A DNA stretch of 64,000 bases from Sphingobacterium spiritivorum (GTDB lineage: Bacteria; Bacteroidota; Bacteroidia; Sphingobacteriales; Sphingobacteriaceae), in the NCBI RefSeq assembly GCF_016724845.1, contig NZ_CP068082.1, forward strand, positions 1 to 64,000. Reading direction: 5' to 3'. Numbering within the stretch: position 1 is the stretch's first letter; each line of letters begins with the position of its first letter. The notes under the pieces were generated by a model. It was not told where the DNA came from and made no database searches. It worked only from the letters and a program-made list of their open reading frames with translations. Below are positions 16,669 to 25,801 of this stretch, piece by piece. A program made the translations under genes and the position numbers.

Positions 16669-19600
16669 TTAATTTTCATATAACCATACCCTTAGCAAAG
16701 AGAGCAACTGATCTGTATCCACTGGTTTTGATATATAATCCGATGCACCTGCAATAATACATTTTTCGCGGTCACCAGTCATTGCTTTGGCGGTCACTGC
16801 CATAATAGGCAGCTTTGCATACTGTGGTGACTGTCTTATCAGCCTGATTGTTTCATATCCGTCCATTTCAGGCATCATCATATCCATGAGGACAATAGAA
16901 ATATCAGGGTTATTTTTTAACTGCTGAATAGCTTCTTTTCCATCTATTGCAGAGATTACTTTCATCTGGTACTTCTCTAAGGCTTTACTGAGCGAAAAGA
17001 TATTACGGACATCATCATCAGCAATCAATACCTTTTTATTACTCAGTACTTCATTTAAAGACCCTAATTTATTGGTTTTCTTTTGTCTCTGATCTGCATT
17101 CTTTTCTTCGACCAGATGCAGGAATAATCCGACCTCATCCAGGATACGCTGATAAGAATGCGCAGTCTTAATCACAATAGAGTCTGCATATTGCTTGATC
17201 TTGGTTTCTTCAGCTTTGGACAAATTTTTACCCGTGAAAATAATGATAGGTAAATTTTCCAATCCCTCATTTTTCTTGATCGCTTCCAGGGTCTCATAGC
17301 CTGTCTTATCCGGAATACCCATATCCAGAATCACACAATTCACCGCATCAGAAGTCAATGCTTCCACGCTGTCTTTCACATTGCTTTTGATCTCTGAAGC
17401 TATATTGAAGTTGCTCAGGAAATAAGACAAAGCAGTTGCATGCTTAGGGTTTTCTTCTACGATCAGTACTTTTTTAGGATAGCGTGTCAACGCCTCTTCA
17501 ATTTTTTTAAACATTCCTCCGATCTGCTCCATTGCAATCGGTTTGTTGATAAAATCTATTGCACCCTTAAGTAAACTCTCCTTTTTCATTTTCAGAGAGG
17601 ACATCATATGTACTGGAATAGGCCGTGTTACCGGATTATTTTTCAATTCGTCCATGACCTGCCATCCATCTTTTACAGGAAGCTGAATATCCAGCAGGAT
17701 AGCTAGAGGCTTATACTTTTCAGCAAATTCGGCTGCGATATCTCCTCTTACAACGACTATACCTTTATAATTTTGTTGTCGTGTATATTTCAACAGGGCT
17801 TTAGCAAAGTTGGTATCATCCTCCACAATCAGGATTACTTTGTCCTGCTGCGTAATATTATTCCGGTCATCCTCTACTTCTGCAGGTATATCCAGAACAA
17901 CATACGAACTGGCTTCCTCCGCTACCAGCGCATTGACCTCCTCCACATCAGAAGATATAATAGCTATCAACTCGTCCGTTGCAGGACTGATAACAGTGGT
18001 CTGTTTTGATTTGGGAATAATCAGGCTGAATATACTGCCCTCATTTTCTTTACTCTGCAATCGGATCTCTCCTCCAAGAAGACGGGCTATTTCACGACTG
18101 ATAGACAATCCGAGCCCGGTACCTCCAAATTTTCTTCGGGTAGAACCATCGGCCTGCTGAAAAGCTTCAAAGATAATTTTTTGCTTTTCTTCGGCAATAC
18201 CTATTCCGGTATCCTTAACAGCAAATACAATATTATTCCTATTGCTTTGTTCCTCCGTTATGGTCAGTGTAATACTTCCTTTGGACGTAAACTTTATCGC
18301 ATTTGAAAGCAGATTCCGCAGTACCTGATCCAGTCGCAGCCTATCGGTTTCAATTGTAGAATCCAGATCCGGTTGAACAACAATATTCAGATCAAGGGAT
18401 TTTTCCTTTACTATAGGAGCAAACAGGCTGTTGAGTTCTTGTGTTACATCCGATAGTCTGACATGCTGATACTCCAGTTCCATCTTGCCGGCTTCGATCT
18501 TCGACAAATCCAATATCTCATCAATAAGGCTCAGTAAACTCGTACCCGAACTTTGTATAACCTTTGCTGATTCGATCTGGTCTTCATTCAGATTCTCTTC
18601 TGTGTTCTCAGACATCAGTCTTGACAGCAGCAAAATTGAATTTAAAGGAGTTCTTAACTCATGAGACATATTAGCCAGAAACTCAGACTTGTATTTTGTA
18701 CTCAATGCGAGTTCTTCAGCTTTTTCCTGAATTTCCAAATTACGCTCTGCAATAAGATGATTTTTTTCTTCCAATAGTTTGGAACGCTCTTCCAGTTCCT
18801 GATTGGATTGTAAAAGTTCTTCCTGCTGCACTCTCAGTTCCTCTTCTGAAGCCTGCAGTTTTTGTGTTTGCGCCTCCAGTTCAGTATTCAGGTTTTCCAG
18901 TTCAGAATGTTGCGCCTGCAATTCTTCGGCCTGTGCCTGTGTTTCCTCCAGGAGAGTCTGTACTTGTTTTCTGCTTTTGGCTGCAGCAAGTGCAAGCGCT
19001 ATAGTGGAAGAAGCCTCCTTGAAAAAGCCAATCTTTAACGCATCAAATTTATGTGCAGATCCCAATTCGATAACACCTATGCATATACCGTTAAGAATAA
19101 CCGGTAGCAGCAAAATATGACTGACCTTCAGTTTACCGCTTGAGAAACTGACAACATAATCTTCGGCCTGAATACCTTCAATCAGCTTTTCCTTACCATC
19201 TTTCAACACCTGTCCTACCATCCCTTCACCGATTTCCAGTGTTTTTGTCATTCTGTCTTCCAGTGCATAGGCACTTTGCAGTCTGATAAGATCATTCTCC
19301 AGAAGATAAAATGCTCCGTTAACACAGTCTCCGTAATTAGTCAGATGCGAAAGAGAATCTTCGGCCAATACTTCCTGCGTTTTGTTACCTACAAGTATTT
19401 CATTCAATCGCGCTAATCCTGTCTGACGCCAGTCGTTGTTATTCAGTTTATCAAAAGAAGACTTTAAAGCGTCTGTCATATCGTTCAGGGATCCTGCCAG
19501 ACTTCCGAGATCATCCTCTTCCGTATCATCAATTCGTATGGTATAATCTCCATGAGCAATATTATTCGCAATTTTTTGAATAACATTTAATCTACGGCTT

Positions 19601-20265
19601 ATCTCTTCATCTTTTTTCTTTAAAGAGGACTGTAACTGTTCTCTCTTATAATAATCTTCTCTTATTTTCTTGTAGAATACTGAAGTGATAATCAGAGAAG
19701 CTACAGCTGCTATAATAATAAAAAATGAAGTGTATTGAGAAGATGCATCTAGAGCTAACGATCTTTTATTTAAGAGCATCTCTTCTTCATCGGTAAAACC
19801 GGCAATAATATTCCGGCAGCTATCCATGTAACGTTTACCATCCTCTAACTGCGCGATTGTAATATCTCCACCTTTTCTTTTGATATCTACCAGATTTTTG
19901 AGAATACTGATTCTGGAATTGACTAAGGATTCGAGGCTGTCCGAACGGCGGGTTTGAATCGGATTGTCCAATGTGAGTTCGCGGACAGTTTTTAAGGCCT
20001 CCGGTAAAGATTCGGTACTCTTGATATATGGTTCCAGAAAACTCTCTTTGCCTGTAAGCTGAAATCCGCGCTGTCCTGTTTCCGCATTTTGCAGATCGAC
20101 AAGAATTTTATTTACTCCACTGATCACCTGGCGAGTGTGATCAACTTTTTTTCTGTTATTGAGTTGTTCCTTTATACTGAGATAGGAAGCGGTGGAACTC
20201 GCCAACAATATCACTAATGAAACTCCAAAGCCTATCTGAAGGCTGCGTATAAATTTGCCAGGCAT
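16669..20265 (-). CDS. Hybrid histidine kinase: CHASE3-HAMP-GAF-HisKA-HATPase-REC-REC-REC
   Basis: This 1198-residue membrane kinase has TM1 at about 10-30, a periplasmic CHASE3 domain (about 35-175, with AETGQRGFQLTG), TM2 at about 181-198, HAMP (about 220-275), GAF (about 290-425), a long Glu/Gln-rich coiled coil (about 430-520), HisKA with H535, HATPase_c (about 640-752, NLLSNAIKF, DTGIGI, GGTGLGL), then three receivers with D859, D981 and D1128. The middle receiver is degenerate: the expected Lys-Pro near its end is replaced by IVIKTAHS. Coupling to CheR/CheB in the same run suggests methylation control. Confidence 0.93.
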   Translation of the reverse strand: MPGKFIRSLQIGFGVSLVILLASSTASYLSIKEQLNNRKKVDHTRQVISGVNKILVDLQNAETGQRGFQLTGKESFLEPYIKSTESLPEALKTVRELTLDNPIQTRRSDSLESLVNSRISILKNLVDIKRKGGDITIAQLEDGKRYMDSCRNIIAGFTDEEEMLLNKRSLALDASSQYTSFFIIIAAVASLIITSVFYKKIREDYYKREQLQSSLKKKDEEISRRLNVIQKIANNIAHGDYTIRIDDTEEDDLGSLAGSLNDMTDALKSSFDKLNNNDWRQTGLARLNEILVGNKTQEVLAEDSLSHLTNYGDCVNGAFYLLENDLIRLQSAYALEDRMTKTLEIGEGMVGQVLKDGKEKLIEGIQAEDYVVSFSSGKLKVSHILLLPVILNGICIGVIELGSAHKFDALKIGFFKEASSTIALALAAAKSRKQVQTLLEETQAQAEELQAQHSELENLNTELEAQTQKLQASEEELRVQQEELLQSNQELEERSKLLEEKNHLIAERNLEIQEKAEELALSTKYKSEFLANMSHELRTPLNSILLLSRLMSENTEENLNEDQIESAKVIQSSGTSLLSLIDEILDLSKIEAGKMELEYQHVRLSDVTQELNSLFAPIVKEKSLDLNIVVQPDLDSTIETDRLRLDQVLRNLLSNAIKFTSKGSITLTITEEQSNRNNIVFAVKDTGIGIAEEKQKIIFEAFQQADGSTRRKFGGTGLGLSISREIARLLGGEIRLQSKENEGSIFSLIIPKSKQTTVISPATDELIAIISSDVEEVNALVAEEASSYVVLDIPAEVEDDRNNITQQDKVILIVEDDTNFAKALLKYTRQQNYKGIVVVRGDIAAEFAEKYKPLAILLDIQLPVKDGWQVMDELKNNPVTRPIPVHMMSSLKMKKESLLKGAIDFINKPIAMEQIGGMFKKIEEALTRYPKKVLIVEENPKHATALSYFLSNFNIASEIKSNVKDSVEALTSDAVNCVILDMGIPDKTGYETLEAIKKNEGLENLPIIIFTGKNLSKAEETKIKQYADSIVIKTAHSYQRILDEVGLFLHLVEEKNADQRQKKTNKLGSLNEVLSNKKVLIADDDVRNIFSLSKALEKYQMKVISAIDGKEAIQQLKNNPDISIVLMDMMMPEMDGYETIRLIRQSPQYAKLPIMAVTAKAMTGDREKCIIAGASDYISKPVDTDQLLSLLRVWLYEN

Positions 20266-20272
20266 GTGCTGT

Positions 20273-21754
20273 CTAGTTTAAAGGTATAGTAAAATAAAAT
20301 GTTGATCCCTGTCCGGTCTGACTCTGTATACCAAACGTTCCGTTATGCTGCCGGATAATTTCCGAACAGATGTAAAGGCCTATTCCAAGTCCCTGAAACT
20401 TCAGCGAGGATTCTTCCACACGATAGAATTTATTGAAAATATTTTTTTGCTTGTGCTCAGGAATACCTATTCCGAAATCGGTAACATCGACTTTTATTTG
20501 TGTATTTTCCTGTTCTGTTTTGATAATGACTCTTTTGGAATCAGGTGAGTACTTAATAGCATTTGTCAGGTAATTAATCAGTACCTGTTCGATTCTTATT
20601 TCGTCTCCAAGTACAGGCTGATCGATCGCATCGCCTTCCCGTTCGATCCTGATATTGCTGTTTTCGTGTGTGTGATATATAGTATCCACGACATTGCTTA
20701 GCAAATTTTCAAAGTTGAATAGTTTCTTATTCATCTTGAGCTTACCGTTATCTATTTTAGATATATCCAGTAAATCTGCTATCAGACTATTCAATTTAGA
20801 GACCTGATTCTGTACCGTATTCAGGTATTTACTTGTAGAGCTGCTATGTTCGGCATTCAGCGTTCTTTCTAACAACTGTATATAAGCCTTGATACTTGTC
20901 AGAGGTGTCTTCAGTTCATGGCTGGCGATACTCAGAAATTCATCCTTCTTTTTCTCTATTTGTTTCTGATCATCTATATCCGTGAAAGTACCTACCCATT
21001 TAACAATTACCTCCTGTTCTCTGATTGGTATGATCCGTAACAAATGAAATCTGAATATATCCGCATCAATCTCCTTAATCCTTACTTCTAGTTCCAGAGC
21101 ATTGCCACTGCCCATAGCCAACAGCCATTCATCCCGGATATTTTTGTCATCGGGATGGGTTTTCGGGAAAGTCTCTGCTGAAATGGAATACTTAAACCAT
21201 TTTTCATTCACAAATTCGATCTGACCTTCTGCATTAGCTGTAAAAGCGATCTGAGGCAACGACTCTAATGTAGAGTGTAAATGATCCACCCGCTCTTTCA
21301 GTTTCGTTTCGGCCTTTTTTCTGGTTTCGATTTCAGAGATAAGAGCCTGTTGCGTTTCATTGAGGGCTAGTGTCTGCTCATATAAGCGATAGAATGTTTT
21401 GACTTTTAATAGCAGAATATCAGGATCTACAGGTTTAGTTACATAGTCTATACCTCCTGATTCATAGCCCTTTGTGATAAATTTTTTATCGGTATTGACC
21501 GCAGAAAGAAATATTATGGGAATTTCCTTTGTTTTGTTGAAGCCTGAAAGCGTTTCTGCTACTTCAAAACCATCAATTCCTGGCATTTGAACATCCAGAA
21601 TAATAAGGGCGTAGTTATTTTTTAATACTTTTTTTAGAGCTTCTTCTCCGGATAGTGCTGTATCTACTAAAAAATCCTTAGATTCTAATAATCGTTTTAA
21701 AGAATATATATTTTCTGATTTGTCATCAACAATTAGAATCATGTGTGTGTTCAT
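20273..21754 (-). CDS. Response regulator-PAS-histidine kinase hybrid
   Basis: This 493-residue cytoplasmic protein has an N-terminal receiver (D10/D11 pocket, phospho-acceptor D54), a short coiled coil (about 125-160), PAS (about 160-270), HisKA with IASHELKTPLTS (about 275-340) and HATPase_c with NYLTNAIKYS, DFGIGI and GLGIGLYI (about 385-490). The receiver-first order is typical of kinases that take phosphate from another kinase and then pass it on. It is first in the six-gene run, with 7 bases before the CHASE3 hybrid kinase. Confidence 0.92.
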   Translation of the reverse strand: MNTHMILIVDDKSENIYSLKRLLESKDFLVDTALSGEEALKKVLKNNYALIILDVQMPGIDGFEVAETLSGFNKTKEIPIIFLSAVNTDKKFITKGYESGGIDYVTKPVDPDILLLKVKTFYRLYEQTLALNETQQALISEIETRKKAETKLKERVDHLHSTLESLPQIAFTANAEGQIEFVNEKWFKYSISAETFPKTHPDDKNIRDEWLLAMGSGNALELEVRIKEIDADIFRFHLLRIIPIREQEVIVKWVGTFTDIDDQKQIEKKKDEFLSIASHELKTPLTSIKAYIQLLERTLNAEHSSSTSKYLNTVQNQVSKLNSLIADLLDISKIDNGKLKMNKKLFNFENLLSNVVDTIYHTHENSNIRIEREGDAIDQPVLGDEIRIEQVLINYLTNAIKYSPDSKRVIIKTEQENTQIKVDVTDFGIGIPEHKQKNIFNKFYRVEESSLKFQGLGIGLYICSEIIRQHNGTFGIQSQTGQGSTFYFTIPLN

Positions 21755-21955
21755 AGTTTTTAAAGACCGATTTTTTTGATGCGAAGTGACGATCTTGAAT
21801 TTAAAGGCTTAAAATAACCATTTATTATTTAATAATACAAGTTGCACCATGAAAAAAGAAGTATAAATCTACCTGAAAAACAATATACGTTAACGATCAT
21901 CGCCAATGCGGACTTATTTTGAAACATGCTGAAAAACCAAGATTTAATTAAAAAT

Positions 21956-21985
21956 AAAAATGCCCCTCGGTGAAGGCGCATTTTT
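21956..21985. terminator. Terminator after the gluconate-dehydrogenase-like subunit gene
   Basis: AAAAATGC (21956-21963) and GCATTTTT (21978-21985) pair, with an inner CCT/AGG pair, 23 bases after the minus-strand stop. The A/T runs on both sides make it bidirectional. Confidence 0.75.
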
Positions 21986-22008
21986 ATAGTCAAAACAAAC
22001 TATTGCCG

Positions 22009-22578
22009 TTAGGTGGCCCATGCCCGATCACCTTTCTTATAGGGATAGTCACCGTCAAATTTTCCCGGAATTTTCACATAACGAAGAACTTCTGTAGCCC
22101 CTAACTTCGAACTAAAAAATGTAAGCAAAGTCAGTTGTTTAAACAGGGTAAAAAAATGAGGAGGATCTTTCTCTTTTCTTTTGCCCTCATATTCTTTCGA
22201 TTCCTTATCCAGCTTATTGACAAATAAGGTCTGGTCTTTTTTCTCCAGCTTCTGAAACTCATGCCCCAGCTCTTTCTTAGCTCTGGAATCAATCATGGCA
22301 AGACCTTCCAGAAAAATCTTTTGTTCATCATTAGTATAACAATCTCTTACTATTACCGGGATCACCTCTCCTACGCCGGCTTCTTTGGCTCCGGGAGTTT
22401 TTGTTCTTGGCAGAATAGCTTCTGCCAGATCTCCGATAAAATCAACTGATTCGGCTTCAAAAAGCTGTTTAATATCCGGTGATGCCGGTCTTTTGCAACC
22501 TTCCAGAAAAAGGTTTGCCCCGACAATAGTGCCTCCCATCAGTAAAGCCACTCGTTCTATTGCGTCTCTTCTATTCAT
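22009..22578 (-). CDS. Gluconate 2-dehydrogenase subunit 3 family protein
   Basis: This 189-residue protein begins MNRRDAIERVALLMGG, with a twin-arginine-like start and a cysteine at the end of the hydrophobic segment (LEGCKRP), so it could be a Tat-exported lipoprotein. Family motifs include AEAILPRTKTPGAKEAGVGEVI. In characterised relatives (glucoside 3-dehydrogenase and gluconate 2-dehydrogenase) this small subunit pairs with a GMC flavoprotein and carries it across the membrane. It is 19 bases after the GMC gene on the same strand, which fits that complex. Confidence 0.9.
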   Translation of the reverse strand: MNRRDAIERVALLMGGTIVGANLFLEGCKRPASPDIKQLFEAESVDFIGDLAEAILPRTKTPGAKEAGVGEVIPVIVRDCYTNDEQKIFLEGLAMIDSRAKKELGHEFQKLEKKDQTLFVNKLDKESKEYEGKRKEKDPPHFFTLFKQLTLLTFFSSKLGATEVLRYVKIPGKFDGDYPYKKGDRAWAT

Positions 22579-22597
22579 CGCTATTGAAATAAATATA

Positions 22598-24286
22598 TTA
22601 AAGATTCCCCTTTTTTAGTTCACTCACTGCAAAATCTACCGCCCGGGCTGTAAAAGCCATGTATGTTAGCGATGGATTGACACAGGAAGCCGAAGTCATA
22701 AAAGCCCCATCTGTCACAAATACGTTCTTAGCATCCCAGACCTGATTATGCTTATTGAGTACAGATGTACTTGGATCGTGTCCCATTCTTGCAGTCCCCA
22801 TTTCATGTATACCTTGTCCCATACTAAATCCACTATCATAAGTTGAAACATCCTTTACACCAATAGACTCCAGCATATGCTTCATTTCTTCACCAGCATC
22901 CTGACGTATTTTTTTCTCATTTTCTTTGATTTCTGCATCCATAGCCAATACCGGAAGCCCCCATTTATCTTTTAGAGTTTTATCCAGTGAGATTTTATTC
23001 TCATGATAAGGAAGGATTTCTCCAAATGCAGTAAATCCTATGTACCACGATCCGGGTTCTGCTATCGCATCTTTCCAGGCTCCCCCGACACTCATATCAT
23101 CCACATCTCCGGACCAGCGACTACGGGAAGCTCCTCCCTGATAACCAAATCCGCGAATGTAATCCCGCTTTTTGGTATCGCCCTCTATATTTGCAAACCT
23201 CGGCACATATAAGCCATTAGCCCTACGACCAAAGATATATTTATCTTCAAAGCCTTCTACACGTCCTCCGGCTCCGCTGTTTAACATATGATCCATTAGA
23301 TTATGTCCCAGCTCTCCGCTACTGCTACCTAATCCTCCCTCCCAAATGTCCGTAGCCGAATTCATCAATACCCAGGTGGAATTGAGTGCTGAAGCACATA
23401 CAAAAACAATCTTTGCAAAATATTCATAAGTCTTATTTGTCTCAGCATCCAGTATCTCTACGCCTTTGGCTTTTTTTGTATCCTTATCGTAAATGATATT
23501 TTTCACAATTGAGAAAGGTCTCAGTGTCAGATTTCCGGTCTTCACTGCTGCAGGTAAAGTAGAAGACTGCGTGCTGAAATAAGCCCCAAAATTGCATCCT
23601 TGCCAACACTTGTTCTGATATTGACAATTCACCCGGCCATGATGCGGAACCGTAATATTGGCGACTCGGCCTATTATAAAATGTCTTTTGCTGTTGTATT
23701 TTTGCTTTAACCGTTCAGCCAAATCCTTTTCGACAAAGTTCATCTCCATAGGCGGCATAAATTCTCCATCCGGTAATACAGCCAGGCCGTCCTTATTACC
23801 TGAAATACCAGCAAACTTTTCTACATAACTGTACCAGGGAGCTATATCTTTATAACGGACAGGCCAATCTATACCATGTCCGTCTTTAGCATTCGCTTCA
23901 AAATCCAGATCTGAAAGACGATAACTTTGTCGTCCCCAAATTAATGAACGTCCCCCTACCTGATATCCTCTGAACCAGTTAAAGGGCTTAATTTCTTTAT
24001 AAGGACTTTCTGTTTCGTTAGTCCAGAAATCAACATTTGTCTCATTTATCCATTGATTTTTAACTCCAAAGGGCAGGTAATTTTTGGCGACATCCAGAGG
24101 CAATTTACCTCTATGTGCAAAATCCCAGGGATCTTTATTCGGTGACGGATAATCCTTGACATGCTCGATATTACGGCCCCGCTCTAACATTATGGTTTTC
24201 AACCCTTTCTCTGTCAGTTCTTTTGCTGCCCAGCCACCCGTGATCCCTGATCCGATGACAATAGCATCATACACATTATTTGCCAT
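22598..24286 (-). CDS. GMC-family FAD oxidoreductase (glucoside 3-dehydrogenase-like large subunit)
   Basis: This 562-residue protein carries the ADP-binding motif VIGSGITGG (residues 10-18) and the C-terminal substrate/FAD region HEMGTARMGHDPSTSVLN and VTDGAFMTSASCVNPSLTYMA. The CQYQNKCWQGCNFGAYFS stretch matches the cysteine motif of the gluconate 2-dehydrogenase-type GMC branch. It has no signal of its own; export is likely by piggyback on subunit 3 (next gene). It likely oxidises a sugar hydroxyl to a ketone and feeds electrons to a cytochrome or quinone. Divergent isomerase and Gfo/Idh genes support a 3-keto-sugar pathway. Confidence 0.9.
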   Translation of the reverse strand: MANNVYDAIVIGSGITGGWAAKELTEKGLKTIMLERGRNIEHVKDYPSPNKDPWDFAHRGKLPLDVAKNYLPFGVKNQWINETNVDFWTNETESPYKEIKPFNWFRGYQVGGRSLIWGRQSYRLSDLDFEANAKDGHGIDWPVRYKDIAPWYSYVEKFAGISGNKDGLAVLPDGEFMPPMEMNFVEKDLAERLKQKYNSKRHFIIGRVANITVPHHGRVNCQYQNKCWQGCNFGAYFSTQSSTLPAAVKTGNLTLRPFSIVKNIIYDKDTKKAKGVEILDAETNKTYEYFAKIVFVCASALNSTWVLMNSATDIWEGGLGSSSGELGHNLMDHMLNSGAGGRVEGFEDKYIFGRRANGLYVPRFANIEGDTKKRDYIRGFGYQGGASRSRWSGDVDDMSVGGAWKDAIAEPGSWYIGFTAFGEILPYHENKISLDKTLKDKWGLPVLAMDAEIKENEKKIRQDAGEEMKHMLESIGVKDVSTYDSGFSMGQGIHEMGTARMGHDPSTSVLNKHNQVWDAKNVFVTDGAFMTSASCVNPSLTYMAFTARAVDFAVSELKKGNL

Positions 24287-24715
24287 TTCTCTCTTATTTG
24301 GTTTATTTGGTTATTAGTTGTGTGAAATCACTTAATAACAAACTTTTTTCAGCTTTCAGACCCTTGTCAATTTTAGCAAGTGTGGGTTATTTAGCTCCTG
24401 AATACCTTAATCTTTTTAGCCAGCAATACACTTAACTTTATGTTATTGCTTCGTAAGCTCCAGTCCATTGAAAATATATTTCAAAAACTTTGTTATTGAT
24501 ACCATTCTGTATTTCTACAAGACAAGTGTAAGATTTTTTTCTCATTTTATTGCAACCGGTTGTTTTTTTTCGTAAAATTGTATAAGACAAGCACGTTACA
24601 CAGAATAACCAAATTATAATATTATTCATAAGAATATGATCTGACTTATGTTCTGATCTGGAAAGATAATTTTCCCCAGTTTTAACATAATCGGTCTTAC
24701 AAAACGTAATAAACT
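24287..24715. other. Divergent intergenic region of 429 bases
   Basis: This gap lies between the GMC gene and the TIM-barrel gene and must hold promoters for both, but I found no TAnnTTTG box at good spacing. A 63-codon minus-strand frame at 24438-24629 has no convincing protein features and is not annotated. No repeat or hairpin of note. Confidence 0.4.
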
Positions 24716-25768
24716 ATGATAACGATTAAAGGCCCTGCAATTTTCCTTGCCCAATTTATCGGTGATGAGCCCCCATTTAATACATTAGAAGCTATCTGCC
24801 AATGGGCATCAGATTTGGGATACAAAGGTATACAGCTTCCTACCTTAGACGCTCGTTTTATTGACCTCGAAAGGGCTGCTACTGATAAAAATTATGCACA
24901 GGAGCTGAAAGCGACAGTGCAATCCTATGGATTAGAGATTACAGAGTTGTCAACACATCTTCAGGGTCAGTTGGTCGCAGTCAACCCCGCTTTCGATGAT
25001 CTGTTTGATGCTTTTGCTCCAAAAGATCTGCACGGCAATCCAAAGGCACGGCAACAGTGGGCTATACAACAACTTAAATATGCTGTCAGAGCCTCCCATA
25101 ATCTTGGGCTTAAGGCATTAGCGACATTCAGCGGAGCCCTGTTGTGGCCATTTGTCTATCCATGGCCGCAGCGTCCTGAAAATCTGATTGAGACTGGATT
25201 TGCTGAGCTTGCCAGACTATGGTTGCCCATCCTCGATGAAGGTGAGCGGTACGACGTGGATCTTTGTTACGAACTACATCCGGGAGAAGATCTCCATGAT
25301 GGTGTCACTTTTGATATGTTCCTTCAAAAAGTAAACTATCACAATCGCGCAAATATTCTATATGATCCATCCCATTTTGTTCTTCAGTGTCTGGACTATC
25401 TGCAATTCATTGATATCTATCACGATCGAATCAAAATGTTTCATGTCAAAGATGCTGAGTTTACACCTTCCGGGCGCCAGGGTGTATACGGCGGATATCA
25501 AAACTGGCAATTCAGAGCAGGAAGATTCAGATCTGTAGGTGACGGACAAGTCGATTTTAAAGCTGTTTTTACCAAGCTTACACAATATAATTTTCAGGGT
25601 TGGGCAGTTTTGGAATGGGAATGTGCATTTAAACATCCTGAAGACGGAGCAAGAGAAGGAGCCCTTTTTATAAAAGACTATATTATCCGGGTCACCGACA
25701 AAGCATTTGATAATTTCGCTTCAGTAGAAACCAACAATGACCTTAACAGAAAGCTACTAGGATTATAA
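24716..25768 (+). CDS. Sugar phosphate isomerase/epimerase-like TIM-barrel protein
   Basis: This 350-residue protein belongs to the xylose-isomerase-like TIM-barrel family. Signs are LGYKGIQLPTLDAR near the start, ELHPGEDLHDG with a metal-ligand Glu/His, LYDPSHFVLQ (Asp/His) and MFHVKDAEF, with the final WAVLEWECAFK Glu. These positions match the divalent-metal ligands of the family. No signal peptide, so cytoplasmic. It is first in a four-gene plus-strand run with Gfo/Idh proteins. In 3-keto-sugar pathways, relatives act as 3-ketoglycoside lyases or epimerases, a plausible role here. Confidence 0.87.
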   Translation: MITIKGPAIFLAQFIGDEPPFNTLEAICQWASDLGYKGIQLPTLDARFIDLERAATDKNYAQELKATVQSYGLEITELSTHLQGQLVAVNPAFDDLFDAFAPKDLHGNPKARQQWAIQQLKYAVRASHNLGLKALATFSGALLWPFVYPWPQRPENLIETGFAELARLWLPILDEGERYDVDLCYELHPGEDLHDGVTFDMFLQKVNYHNRANILYDPSHFVLQCLDYLQFIDIYHDRIKMFHVKDAEFTPSGRQGVYGGYQNWQFRAGRFRSVGDGQVDFKAVFTKLTQYNFQGWAVLEWECAFKHPEDGAREGALFIKDYIIRVTDKAFDNFASVETNNDLNRKLLGL

Positions 25769-25801
25769 GTCATACATATCTATCCGAAAAAACTGAGCAC
25801 T

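Noticed and set aside
24438..24629. 63-codon minus-strand frame in the GMC intergenic region
   Set aside because: No domain or start context; composition looks like chance coding in AT-rich DNA.
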